From Mucilaginibacter sp. OK283 (lineage in GTDB: Bacteria; Bacteroidota; Bacteroidia; Sphingobacteriales; Sphingobacteriaceae): a DNA stretch of 64,000 nucleotides. The notes below the pieces were generated by a model, which was not told where the DNA came from, made no database searches, and saw only the letters and a program-made list of their open reading frames with translations. The DNA lies in contig NZ_FODR01000021.1 in assembly GCF_900110415.1 (NCBI RefSeq), positions 1-64,000 of the forward strand, written 5' to 3'. The position numbers were made by a program, and so were the translations under genes. This document shows positions 34,531 to 43,607 of the stretch, one piece after another (within the stretch, counting starts at the first letter, position 1; each line of letters begins with the position of its first letter).

Positions 34531-37500
34531 ATGCTGACTTTATACAAAACTATCCTGCAGAAAATATGCCTGTTAGGCATAGCCTGCTTCCTGTTGGTTA
34601 CAACGGGCCAGGCACAAACTAACCTGGCCGGTATTTCCGGCAAAGTATCCGGCCCTGGCGGCACGCTTTTATCTAATGCAACCGTTACGGTGAAAAATGA
34701 GTCGACTGGGTTCATGATCAAAACTACAACCAATTCAAAAGGAGCTTTCCTTTTAAAGGAGCTTCCACTCGGTTCGCCCTATAGCATTACTGTAGAAGCT
34801 ATGGGTATGGCGCCGCAAAAACAAACCGACTTTGCACTTAACCAGGGCGACCTGCTACAGGTTGCGTTTGTGATGGAAGACAAAGTTCATGAGCTTAACG
34901 TGGTCGAAATTAAATCGGCCACCACGCGCAACAAAATTGAAAATATAGGCTCATCTACAGCCGTTACCGCTAAAGACATCGCGAAGCTGCCTGTAAACGG
35001 GCGTAATTTTACCACCCTGGCAGATTTATCGCCACTCAGTTCGGGCGGCAGCTTAAATGGCCAGCTGGCATCGGCAACCAATTATACTATTGACGGTATG
35101 GCGGCACGCGGTACTATATCTGGTGGCCAGCCAACCGGCGCTTACTCTATATCGCTGGAAGCCGTGCGCGAATTCCAGGTGGTTACCAATGCCTATGATG
35201 TTACTTACGGTAATGCCGGTGGGGGTACTATCAGTACGGTAACCAAATCGGGTACCAACGTACTTTCGGGAAGCGCTTTTACCTACGCGCGTGCCAACTG
35301 GCTTTCAAGCCCCTATGGCTTAAACGGCTTAAAACGTAACCAGGCGTTCTCTACTTATCAATATGGCTTTTCTTTGGGTGGCCCTATAGTTAAAGATAAG
35401 GCGCAGTTTTTTATCGCCTGGGACCACCAGGCAGATTCACGGCCATTATATATAGCCAATATTCAATCTGCCGATGATGAAAAACGTTACAACGTAACCC
35501 AGGCTACGCTGGATAACTTTTTATCAATAGCACGTACAAAATACGGTGTTGCCAATTCGCCGCAGGTGGGCCAGTTTGATAAATTTAAAAATACCCATGC
35601 GGGTTTCGCCCGGATTGACTGGCAGATTAACGCTAAAAACCTGCTTACCATTCGCGATAACTTTATTTACGACCTGGATAACCAATCGGATGGCGATAAC
35701 ACGGCCATTAACATTTACGAGGTGTATAGCACCCGTAAAAGTTTGAACAATAGTGTAATGGCCTCGTTGCGCAGTATCCTGAGCCCAACCTTAACCAACG
35801 AACTGAAAGTACAGCACTATTGGGAATACAATAAAATGTTTGCCAACAGCCAGCTGCCTGCCGACAATATTCCGCGCGCTATAGTACAGAATATCTCTTC
35901 GACAGCGGCAAACGGATCAACCTATTCAACGGCCATACAATTGGGCGGGCAACGTTACGGCGGCGATTATTTTAACAATAACGTAGCACAGCTTACTGAT
36001 AACGTATACTGGACAAAAGGCAAATTTAACTTTACTTTAGGAGGCGGCTTGTCATTTACCAACCAGAATTCGATTTATGGCAGCGAAACCAACGGGCGTT
36101 TTTATTTTACCGGGCTAACCAATTTCAATAACCTTACACCTTACCGTTTTGCCAGGGATATTTATGTTTCGGCAGATCATAATATCAAATTCAACATTCT
36201 TGCCCCCAACCTGTATGTACAGGCCCAAACCACGTTATTTCCCGGGTTTGATTTAACCGCCGGTATCCGGGCAGATTATACCGATTATCTTGATAAGGCG
36301 AATTTTAATGATGTAGTTTACCGCACATTGGGCTTAAACACATCTAACAAGCTGGCTACGCTGCAAATTCAGCCCCGCATACAGGCAACCTGGGATTTAG
36401 GGCAAAACGGGAAAGATATTGTGAGGCTTGGAGGCGGCATATTAGGATCTGCGCTTAACCCGTATTCCATGATTAACAATATGTTGTTTGATGGCTCGCA
36501 TATCCAAAGCGTTGATATTACCAGTAACCTGCCAACGCCCAATTTTCCGGCTTATCGTAAAGATCCGTCGACAGCGCCTGGCCAGGACTTGCTCAATAAT
36601 CCTGCGATACCAAAGATGGCAACCATTAACATGAATGGGAAAGATGCCAAAGTACCTACGGTTTACAAGGCCAATGCCTCATATTCTCACTTTTTTGCGC
36701 AAAACTTTCGTGTTACCGCCAGCGCTTACCTAAGCCTTGGCCGCAATAACTACACCTACGTGGATAAAAATATGGTAGATGAACCCTATTTCCGCATTGC
36801 GGCCGAAGATAACAGGGGCGTATACGTTCCGGCAGGTACAATTAACGCCGCAAACGGATCGGCCGATTGGACACAAGGCCGCAAAACTACCGAAGTTGGC
36901 CGGGTGCTGGAATTGGAAAGCCTGGGAAAAGTAAACCAGGTGGCGTTTGTTATTGATGCCGATTACAGGTACTATAAGCAGGGTGAAATATCTTTCTCTT
37001 ACACCTGGAACCAAACCAAAGATAATACCTCGTACAACGGAAACGTGGCAAACACCGCAACCCTGGTGCAATATGTAAAAGACGATCCGCGCAACCTAAG
37101 CAGCATGAACTATTCGGACAACCAGTTTCGCAATAAGGTGGTGTTTTATGGCAGCTCGCCAACGTTCCATGGTTTTAGCGCCGGTTTACGGTTCTCGGGC
37201 ATAAGCGGCACCAGGTATTCATTAACAGTAAACGGCAACGTTAATGGCGACTTTGTGGCCAGTAACGATCTTGCTTACATCTATAATCCTAACTCCGCAT
37301 CTACGCCGCAATATTTAAAAGATGGAATCAATGCCATATTAAATAACCCCAAAGTTGAAAAAGGGATGAAAGATTATATCGAGAAAAGCTTTGGCAAAAT
37401 AGCAGAACGTAACGGCGGCGTTAATCCGTTTTACGGTGTAATAGACCTGAGGCTGATTAAACGGATACAAATCCTGAAAAAACAATACCTGGAGATATCA

Positions 37501-37701
37501 GTCGACCTGTTTAACGTCAGCAATTTAATCGACAAAAACTGGGGCGTAAATCATAATCTTGGCACTACATCAATTTACACCATCAAAAGCTTCGACGCTG
37601 TAAATAAACAGTACGCCTATACCGTAAACACCAATGCAGGTGTATCCGGCTTGAGCGGTAACCCGTACCAGTTCCAGGTAGGGTTACGATATGGGTTTTA
37701 A
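34531..37701 (+). CDS. Oar-like TonB-dependent receptor with carboxypeptidase-regulatory domain
   Basis: 1056 residues. A signal peptide ending GQAQ is followed by a carboxypeptidase-regulatory-like beta domain (SGKVSGPGGTLLSNATVTVK, about 35-125). The plug follows (ALP-type KDIAKLPVNGRNFTTLADLS, SISLEAVREFQVVTNAYDVT, GGGTISTVTKSGTN), then a long beta-barrel ending in YQFQVGLRYGF with a terminal aromatic residue. This is the OmpA-related Oar group rather than SusC, and no SusD gene is adjacent. It probably imports or secretes a substrate across the outer membrane using TonB. A strong terminator follows. Confidence 0.92.
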   Translation: MLTLYKTILQKICLLGIACFLLVTTGQAQTNLAGISGKVSGPGGTLLSNATVTVKNESTGFMIKTTTNSKGAFLLKELPLGSPYSITVEAMGMAPQKQTDFALNQGDLLQVAFVMEDKVHELNVVEIKSATTRNKIENIGSSTAVTAKDIAKLPVNGRNFTTLADLSPLSSGGSLNGQLASATNYTIDGMAARGTISGGQPTGAYSISLEAVREFQVVTNAYDVTYGNAGGGTISTVTKSGTNVLSGSAFTYARANWLSSPYGLNGLKRNQAFSTYQYGFSLGGPIVKDKAQFFIAWDHQADSRPLYIANIQSADDEKRYNVTQATLDNFLSIARTKYGVANSPQVGQFDKFKNTHAGFARIDWQINAKNLLTIRDNFIYDLDNQSDGDNTAINIYEVYSTRKSLNNSVMASLRSILSPTLTNELKVQHYWEYNKMFANSQLPADNIPRAIVQNISSTAANGSTYSTAIQLGGQRYGGDYFNNNVAQLTDNVYWTKGKFNFTLGGGLSFTNQNSIYGSETNGRFYFTGLTNFNNLTPYRFARDIYVSADHNIKFNILAPNLYVQAQTTLFPGFDLTAGIRADYTDYLDKANFNDVVYRTLGLNTSNKLATLQIQPRIQATWDLGQNGKDIVRLGGGILGSALNPYSMINNMLFDGSHIQSVDITSNLPTPNFPAYRKDPSTAPGQDLLNNPAIPKMATINMNGKDAKVPTVYKANASYSHFFAQNFRVTASAYLSLGRNNYTYVDKNMVDEPYFRIAAEDNRGVYVPAGTINAANGSADWTQGRKTTEVGRVLELESLGKVNQVAFVIDADYRYYKQGEISFSYTWNQTKDNTSYNGNVANTATLVQYVKDDPRNLSSMNYSDNQFRNKVVFYGSSPTFHGFSAGLRFSGISGTRYSLTVNGNVNGDFVASNDLAYIYNPNSASTPQYLKDGINAILNNPKVEKGMKDYIEKSFGKIAERNGGVNPFYGVIDLRLIKRIQILKKQYLEISVDLFNVSNLIDKNWGVNHNLGTTSIYTIKSFDAVNKQYAYTVNTNAGVSGLSGNPYQFQVGLRYGF

Positions 37702-37726
37702 GTAGACTATATAAGTTCAGAATGGC

Positions 37727-37769
37727 ATTGCCCTGCAATAGCGAAAAGCTGTTGCAGGGCAATTTTTTT
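37727..37769 (+). terminator. Rho-independent terminator of the TonB receptor gene
   Basis: ATTGCCCTGCAA (37727-37738) and TTGCAGGGCAAT (37752-37763) form a perfect 12-bp stem, followed by a T run. Confidence 0.9.
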
Positions 37770-37821
37770 GATTTATATACTGTTTATTTTCAGTAATTTA
37801 TAATTATTAATGGCGTTTGTA

Positions 37822-38009
37822 GCATGGCGGCTAAGACTCACCCCGACGAGGCTAAGCCCGTCTTCCCCTCCTCTCCGACTGCGTCGCATAGAGGGCTGAA
37901 AAATTAAAAAGATAAGAAAATAAAAAATGGGCTTCACCCTCCATGCGGTTTTAGCCGGAGAGAGGGTGGTCGGGCGCAGCCTCGACCGGGTGAGTCTTAG
38001 CCGACATGC
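37822..38009. repeat. Long imperfect palindrome of 188 bases
   Basis: Outer arms of 32 bases pair with few mismatches: GGCTAAGACTCACCCCGACG near the left end, and CGACCGGGTGAGTCTTAGCC near the right end. The inner halves, AAGCCCGTCTTCCCCTCCTC and GAGAGAGGGTGGTCGGGCGC, also pair imperfectly around an A/T-rich centre. It looks like a non-autonomous mobile palindrome; only one copy is in the window. Confidence 0.65.
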
Positions 38010-38023
38010 GATAACCGCTATAA

Positions 38024-38150
38024 ATGCGCCTAAATTGAGATCAGTTCAGTGTTAACCATGTTAAAATATAAAATATTGATTGATAGGTATTTATATAAAA
38101 ATATAGTTGAAATATGTTAAGTTATGTTAACCCAATTTGATGCGTTTGCC
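38024..38150 (+). repeat. Upstream dyad element, copy A (before the Fur gene)
   Basis: About 127 bases, about 80 percent identical by eye to the reverse complement of 58382-58510. Conserved blocks: GCGCCTAAATTG, GTTAACCATGTTAAAATA, ATATGTTAAGTTATGTTAAC and ATGCGTTTGCC. The two GTTAAC-bearing blocks form a dyad around a variable AT-rich core. It ends 79 bases before the Fur start codon; copy B has the same orientation toward its own downstream gene. Confidence 0.6.
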
Positions 38151-38181
38151 CTGATACAACATCACTATAATTTCTCCCCTA

Positions 38182-38202
38182 ATGCAACGTTGTATATATT
38201 TG
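38182..38202 (+). promoter_or_regulatory. Candidate Fur-family operator overlapping the -7 box
   Basis: ATGCAACGTTGTAT (38182-38195) contains the palindromic core CAACGTTG, as in sites of some Fur relatives. It touches TATATTTG (38195-38202), a match to TAnnTTTG. The position fits autorepression of the Fur-family gene 27 bases downstream. This is a pattern match. Confidence 0.45.
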
Positions 38203-38228
38203 CACGTATACACCCCCGTAAAACTTAA

Positions 38229-38675
38229 ATGGAACCAGCCCGCAACAACTTTCACTTCGAGGACCTGCTGAACAGGCACCATTTAAAAAAAACTGCCCCC
38301 CGGCTTCGGGTGCTGTCTATGATGTCGGCCCGCAACGCTGCCACCTCACAGCCCGATCTGGAGAGTGTTATGAACGATATTGACAGGGTTACCCTATACC
38401 GCATCCTGAATGCCTTTGAAGAAAAAGGTATTATTCATAAAGTATTTGATTTAAACGGCACGGCCAACTACGCCCTCTGTTCATCCAGCTGCGATGAAGG
38501 TCATCACCATGATGAGCACCTGCACTTCAACTGTACCCAATGCAAAAACGTGTACTGCCTTGACGATTTGCACCTGCCGGCCATAACCCTGCCCGCTGGT
38601 TTTGAGCCACAGGGCTTTACCTTATACGCAACCGGCCTGTGCCCCAAATGCAGTAAAAAGGCGGTGAAAAAATGA
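38229..38675 (+). CDS. Fur-family metal-responsive transcriptional regulator
   Basis: 148 residues. An N-terminal winged helix (LLNRHHLKKTAPRLRVLSMM, then DLESVMNDIDRVTLYRILNA) precedes the dimerisation domain, with a His-rich metal site (GHHHDEHLHFNC) and two structural-zinc CxxC pairs (CTQC and CPKC). It resembles Zur/PerR-like members, but the metal cannot be told. It overlaps the amidase gene by 4 bases (ATGA), so regulator and peptidoglycan hydrolase are translationally coupled, which is unusual for Fur proteins. Confidence 0.88.
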   Translation: MEPARNNFHFEDLLNRHHLKKTAPRLRVLSMMSARNAATSQPDLESVMNDIDRVTLYRILNAFEEKGIIHKVFDLNGTANYALCSSSCDEGHHHDEHLHFNCTQCKNVYCLDDLHLPAITLPAGFEPQGFTLYATGLCPKCSKKAVKK

Positions 38676-39502
38676 GGGTTCGTATAAAACTTTTTTCGGT
38701 ATCAATCATCAGCTTAGGGCTTTGCCTGTGCTGTTGTTTTAGTTCATGGGCCCAGCAAACGGATTCCATCCCAGCGACCTCGGGCTTCCGTTTTAAAACG
38801 GTAATTATTGATGCCGGGCACGGCGGTAAAGACCCCGGTGCCCGCGGATCATACTCGGTTGAAAAAAATGTTACCCTGGCCATTGCCAAAAAACTGAAAC
38901 TTTATATTGATACCGGCATGAAGGGCGTTACCGCCCTGATGACCCGTACCGACGATACGTTTATCCCCCTTAATCAACGGTCAAACATAGCCAACCAGGC
39001 GCATGGGAACCTGTTTGTCTCTATCCACTGCAACTCATCTCCCGAGGGAAATGCGGCTTCGGCCCATAAGCGAAAAGGAGTGTTGTTACTGGTTTATGGT
39101 TTCCACAGGCTTAAAGAGCAGGAGGAGGCCGTGCGTGAAAACGCTTCTATCTTCCAGGAAAAAGATTATAAACAAAACTACGAAAGCTATGACGAAACCG
39201 ACCCGTCAAACGCCATCATTCTGAATGCCTATATTCAAAAATATCGCAAGCAAAGTATCCTCTTCGGTGATCTGCTTAATGCCGAATTTACCGATTTTGA
39301 CGGCCGCCCCAGCGAAGGGGTGAAAGAGCAGGGCGTATTGGTATTGGCCCATAGCGCCATGCCTGCCGTCCTTATCGAAACAGGTTTTATCAACAATCCC
39401 GAAGAGGAAGATTACCTCAATTCGCCCGGCGGGCAGGATGCTATCGTGAAATCTATTGTTACCGCTATTACCAACTATCGCAAAGCTATTGGCAGCTTGT
39501 AA
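38672..39502 (+). CDS. N-acetylmuramoyl-L-alanine amidase (Amidase_3)
   Basis: 276 residues with a signal peptide (MRVRIKLFSVSIISLGLCL, end near SSWAQ). The zinc amidase domain has His50 in IDAGHGG, Glu64 (SVEKN), His119 in VSIHCNSS, and Glu236 in IETGFINN, the ligands and catalytic residue of AmiC-type enzymes. It cleaves the bond between MurNAc and L-Ala in the periplasm. The GH20 gene follows after 62 bases, so cell-wall turnover or recycling is a shared theme. Confidence 0.92.
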   Translation: MRVRIKLFSVSIISLGLCLCCCFSSWAQQTDSIPATSGFRFKTVIIDAGHGGKDPGARGSYSVEKNVTLAIAKKLKLYIDTGMKGVTALMTRTDDTFIPLNQRSNIANQAHGNLFVSIHCNSSPEGNAASAHKRKGVLLLVYGFHRLKEQEEAVRENASIFQEKDYKQNYESYDETDPSNAIILNAYIQKYRKQSILFGDLLNAEFTDFDGRPSEGVKEQGVLVLAHSAMPAVLIETGFINNPEEEDYLNSPGGQDAIVKSIVTAITNYRKAIGSL

Positions 39503-39564
39503 TTTTCATAATTAGTGTGTAAATAGCTATAATCAGCTATATTAGGCTCTGCAAATCCGCATCC

Positions 39565-41850
39565 ATGATAAAGCTAATACATCTGTACAAATTCCTGTTA
39601 ACTACTTTAAGCCTGATATTAATTGCCGGTTATTCATCGGCACAAATTAAGCAGCAGGGGGTGATACCGCAACCGTATCAGTTTGAAAGGAATGGCGGAT
39701 CGTTTACCTTTTCGGCAGCGACTGGTATAACTATCGGGCCTGGAATCAAAACAGGTAACCTTATATTTTTCAATCAATATTTTAAGTCGCTTGCCGGCTA
39801 TCAGCTTAAGGTGAAAAACAAAGGCACTATCATCCTGAAAGTCGACTCTTCTAAAGTCGCTGGTCCTGAGGGTTATGAGGTGGTGGTGACATCAAAGCAA
39901 ATTAACATCTGCGGTCATGACGAGGCTGGCGTATTTTATGGATTGCAGTCACTTATTCAGCTGTTACACTCGTCTGACGGAAAAATAACCGTTGAGGGCT
40001 GTACCATTCAAGATCATCCACGCTTTGCCTACCGGGGTATGCTGCTGGATGTGAGCCGCCACTTTTTTGCTGCGGAGGACATCAAAAAGTGGATTGATAT
40101 GCTGGCCCTGTACAAGATCAACACCTTTCACTGGCACCTTACCGACGACCAGGGCTGGCGCATAGAAATAAAAAAGTACCCGCTTTTACAAAGTATATCG
40201 GCCTATAGAGATGAAACCATCATAGGCCATAAGCGCGATAGCCCTCACCTTTTTGATGGCAAACGGTATGGCGGCTATTACACCCAGGAAGATGTTAAAG
40301 CCATTGTAAAATATGCAACAGACAGGCACATCACCATTATCCCGGAAATTGAAATGCCGGGGCACGCGCTGGCGGCATTGGCGGCTTATCCGCAACTGGG
40401 TTGCACAGGCGGTCCGTATAAAGCGGCTACATATTGGGGCATATTTGATGACGTATATTGCGCCGGTAACGATGAAACCTTTACCTTTCTGCAAAACGTG
40501 CTTGACGAAGTATTGCCACTTTTCCCTTCAAAATATATTCACATAGGTGGCGACGAATGTCCCAAAACCAAATGGAAAACATGCCCTAAATGCCAGAAAC
40601 GTATTAAGGATGAGCATTTAAAAGACGAGCACGAACTGCAAAGCTATTTCATAGGCCGCGTGGAAAAATACCTGAATAGCAAAGGCCGCCAGATTATTGG
40701 TTGGGACGAGATCCTGGAAGGCGGCTTAACCCCTGGCGCAACCGTAATGAGCTGGACGGGCGAGGAAGGTGGTATAGCTGCTGCCAAACAACACCACAAT
40801 GCCATCATGACGCCCGAAAAATATGTTTACCTGGACTATTATCAGTCGTTATACCCAGGCGAACCGATAACAGCCGGCGGCTATACCCCGCTAAGCAAAG
40901 TGTATAACTACGAACCTTTAACAAACCAACTATCTGGCGATGAAGCCCGGTACATCAAAGGCGTGCAGGCCAATGCCTGGAGCGAATACCTGCCCAGCCC
41001 CGCCCGGGCCGAGCGACAACTGTTCCCCAGGATGCTGGCTTTGGCCGAGGTAGCCTGGTCGGCTAAAGAAAACAAGGATTACGATGGCTTTTTGAAGCGG
41101 TTAAGGTACGAGCAGCCGATGCTTAAAAAGCTGAACATTAACGCAGCTAATACCTTTGATGAGATAACAGATAACGTAAGCGAAACCGCAGGCCACCAGG
41201 TGTCGCTTAGCTTAAGCACCACTTTGCCCGGCGGAAAAATATTTTATACCACCGATGGATCGGCACCGGGCTTAGGTAGCAAAGTTTATAGCAAGGCCTT
41301 AACTATAACCCAATCGTGTACCATAAAAGCCGCGGTATTTGGTAATGGCAAAATAACCGGGCGGGTGTACGAAAAAAGTTTTGCCATTCACAAAGGCATT
41401 GGTAAAACCGTAACCCTTGCCAACCAGCCGCAGGGAGGCTATAACCCCGGCAATACCTTTGGTTTAGTGAATGGTGTTTTTGGCAGCAAATTATACAACG
41501 ATGGCCAATGGTATGGCTTCAATGGAAATGACCTGGACGCCGTGGTCGACCTGGGTTCGGTTCAAAAAATATCGCAGTTGGGTATCAATATTTTAAAATA
41601 CCACTGGCAAAAAATGTGGGAGCCAACATTACTGACTTTTGAAGTATCTGAAGACGGAAAAAACTACACCGAAGTTTACCGGCAAACCGAGTTTAACGCT
41701 AATGGCATTAACACGGTGAGGGCCGATATTAAACCAACGCAGGGCCGCTATGTCAGAGTAAAAGGTACCAACAAAGGCATTATCCCACCCGGCGAATACA
41801 TTGCCGGAGCTAAGGCCTGGTTATTGGTAGATGAAATAGTTATAAAATGA
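39565..41850 (+). CDS. Secreted GH20 beta-N-acetylhexosaminidase with discoidin domain
   Basis: 761 residues. A signal peptide leads to the GH20b domain (about 30-150) and the TIM barrel, with the catalytic Asp330-Glu331 pair in GGDECPKTKW. HWHLTDDQGWRIE is a strong family block. A chitobiase C-terminal domain follows (IFYTTDGSAP, about 565-610), and then an F5/8 type C (discoidin) domain at about 615-760 (LNILKYHWQKMWEP-like core, FEVSEDGKNY). It removes terminal N-acetylhexosamine from glycans, chitin or peptidoglycan fragments in the periplasm or on the surface. Confidence 0.93.
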   Translation: MIKLIHLYKFLLTTLSLILIAGYSSAQIKQQGVIPQPYQFERNGGSFTFSAATGITIGPGIKTGNLIFFNQYFKSLAGYQLKVKNKGTIILKVDSSKVAGPEGYEVVVTSKQINICGHDEAGVFYGLQSLIQLLHSSDGKITVEGCTIQDHPRFAYRGMLLDVSRHFFAAEDIKKWIDMLALYKINTFHWHLTDDQGWRIEIKKYPLLQSISAYRDETIIGHKRDSPHLFDGKRYGGYYTQEDVKAIVKYATDRHITIIPEIEMPGHALAALAAYPQLGCTGGPYKAATYWGIFDDVYCAGNDETFTFLQNVLDEVLPLFPSKYIHIGGDECPKTKWKTCPKCQKRIKDEHLKDEHELQSYFIGRVEKYLNSKGRQIIGWDEILEGGLTPGATVMSWTGEEGGIAAAKQHHNAIMTPEKYVYLDYYQSLYPGEPITAGGYTPLSKVYNYEPLTNQLSGDEARYIKGVQANAWSEYLPSPARAERQLFPRMLALAEVAWSAKENKDYDGFLKRLRYEQPMLKKLNINAANTFDEITDNVSETAGHQVSLSLSTTLPGGKIFYTTDGSAPGLGSKVYSKALTITQSCTIKAAVFGNGKITGRVYEKSFAIHKGIGKTVTLANQPQGGYNPGNTFGLVNGVFGSKLYNDGQWYGFNGNDLDAVVDLGSVQKISQLGINILKYHWQKMWEPTLLTFEVSEDGKNYTEVYRQTEFNANGINTVRADIKPTQGRYVRVKGTNKGIIPPGEYIAGAKAWLLVDEIVIK

Positions 41851-41854
41851 TGTG

Positions 41855-42034
41855 CAGATTTCAGATGTGCAAATGAAAAAGGAGATGTGGAGATATGCAA
41901 ATTTCAAATGTGCAGACGAGAGGCAGTATTTTAGATAAGTAGATCTTATTTTCAAATTTTCAAATCCTCAAATTTTCAAACTGATTTAAATCATCTGAAA
42001 TCTGCACATCTGAAATCTGCACATCCACATAAAT
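41855..42034. repeat. ATCTGCACATCTGAAAT-type intergenic repeat
   Basis: The left half carries GATGTGCAGATTTCAGATGT and the right half the reverse complement ATCTGAAATCTGCACATCTG, giving a large imperfect inverted repeat; the centre has TTTCAAATCCTCAAATTTTC. The same words recur at 53500-53665, 54560-54670 and 55060-55140. The remainder up to 42134 is the promoter region of the kinase gene. Confidence 0.65.
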
Positions 42035-42134
42035 TTTCATATTTTTATAACCAAACGCCAACATGTGCGTTATGTTGAGATAACAAAGCTTAACCAATTG
42101 TTATTTATGTTTACAGCACTGCAAGTATAACTCA

Positions 42135-43571
42135 ATGAGCAAAGTATTTACAATTACCGAAGGTTTGGAGAATATGGGGGCTTTGCGAACGGGCGGACAA
42201 GGCTCTGTTTATAAAGGCAGGCGCTACGGCCCTATCATTACAGCGGTAAAATTATTACCCACCCCAATCCATACGGAGAGTACCGACGATAAAAATTTCA
42301 GAAATTTTCAGAACGAGGTTGAAAAACTAAAGAAGGTAAACGAAGAGCCCAATCCCAATGTGGTTAAAATCCTCAACTCGGGTATTACCGAAAGCGGCTC
42401 GTTTCCTTTTATCGAAATGGAATATATTGATGGCCCCGACCTGGAGGATTTGTTGAAGCCACCGCATGAGGCTATTTTTACCATCAAGGAGATCATCAAA
42501 CTGGCCGATCAGCTGGCCAATGCACTCTCGCATTGCCACAAGGTATCTGTAAAGCATGGCGATATTAAAAGCAATAATGTAAAGTTCAATATCCACACGG
42601 GCAACTATGTGCTGCTTGATTTTGGCCTCTCGGCTATGTCTGACGATCAGCGCCGCACCAGTATCAGGCATGCCGGGGCTATTGAATTTATGGCACCCGA
42701 GCAAAATGAGGGGCTGATGTATTTTCAGACAGATGTGTACAGCTACGGTATTATCCTGTATGAATTGATTGCCGGCCAGGTACCTTTCCCGCTTAACGAT
42801 AACGGCGAAACCGCCCGCAACGCGGTAATGCTGTCGCATATGGAAAAAGAAGTTCCTGATGTGATGGAACTACGCAAAAAGAATTTGCCTGCCAGCTGGA
42901 CCGACGAAAAGAAACAATACGAAATGCAGGTGCCCGCCTGGCTGCTTAAAATTGTAGCCAAATGCCTGGAAAAAGAGCCCGAAAATCGCTATGCAAACGG
43001 CATCGAATTGCAGGAGGTATTGGTTTATAGCAGTATATCGGCAGTAAACAGTACGGATGTTGATGATTCCTGGAATGCTTCGGTATTGTTAAAGGAAAAT
43101 GAGCGCCTTCAGGGGCTGTTACTTTACTACCAGGAGGCCGAAAGCGCAAGGGGCGTACATGTGGTAAATCCAGCCGCCGAAACACCTGTTGTTGTAGGCA
43201 AGCATGCAGTACGCATTTCCAAGCCGCTGTTTATCAGTTTAATTGTAGTGTTGGTAGCGCTTACCGGGTTTTCGTCTGTTATGGCCATTAAACACCGTAA
43301 GGGTATTTATGATACTTTTTTTAAATCAACACCGCCGCCAAGGGATACTTTAAGCCAGGGCAGTACACAGGCCAAACCAGATAACCAGGTTAAAAAGGAT
43401 ACGCAGGCAGAAACACAGCCGGTTAATAATGATCCTGCTGCCAGCATTCCGCCCGAGGTGGATTCATTGGCAGATTCGATACTGCGTGGCGTAAAACACA
43501 AGTCTAAATCCGACCCGCAGTTTTATCGCGATAGCATAAAAAACGCTGATACATCAAAGTTGAGTTTTTAG
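42135..43571 (+). CDS. Membrane-anchored Ser/Thr protein kinase
   Basis: 478 residues. The kinase domain (about 7-300) has a glycine loop (RTGGQGSVYKG), ATP lysine Lys39 (ITAVKLL), the catalytic loop VKHGDIKSNNVKF (Asp143; HGD rather than HRD), DFG at 162-164, and an APE block (FMAPEQ). A single membrane helix lies at about 365-385, with a C-terminal tail of about 90 residues outside, rich in Pro, Asp and Lys. This follows the Hanks-type kinase plan, with a cytoplasmic kinase and an external segment. It leads an operon that also holds a PP2C phosphatase, an FHA protein and a peptidoglycan synthase. Confidence 0.93.
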   Translation: MSKVFTITEGLENMGALRTGGQGSVYKGRRYGPIITAVKLLPTPIHTESTDDKNFRNFQNEVEKLKKVNEEPNPNVVKILNSGITESGSFPFIEMEYIDGPDLEDLLKPPHEAIFTIKEIIKLADQLANALSHCHKVSVKHGDIKSNNVKFNIHTGNYVLLDFGLSAMSDDQRRTSIRHAGAIEFMAPEQNEGLMYFQTDVYSYGIILYELIAGQVPFPLNDNGETARNAVMLSHMEKEVPDVMELRKKNLPASWTDEKKQYEMQVPAWLLKIVAKCLEKEPENRYANGIELQEVLVYSSISAVNSTDVDDSWNASVLLKENERLQGLLLYYQEAESARGVHVVNPAAETPVVVGKHAVRISKPLFISLIVVLVALTGFSSVMAIKHRKGIYDTFFKSTPPPRDTLSQGSTQAKPDNQVKKDTQAETQPVNNDPAASIPPEVDSLADSILRGVKHKSKSDPQFYRDSIKNADTSKLSF

Positions 43572-43607
43572 TTAATGATAATTAACATCTAAAAAAAGAT
43601 TTACCTA

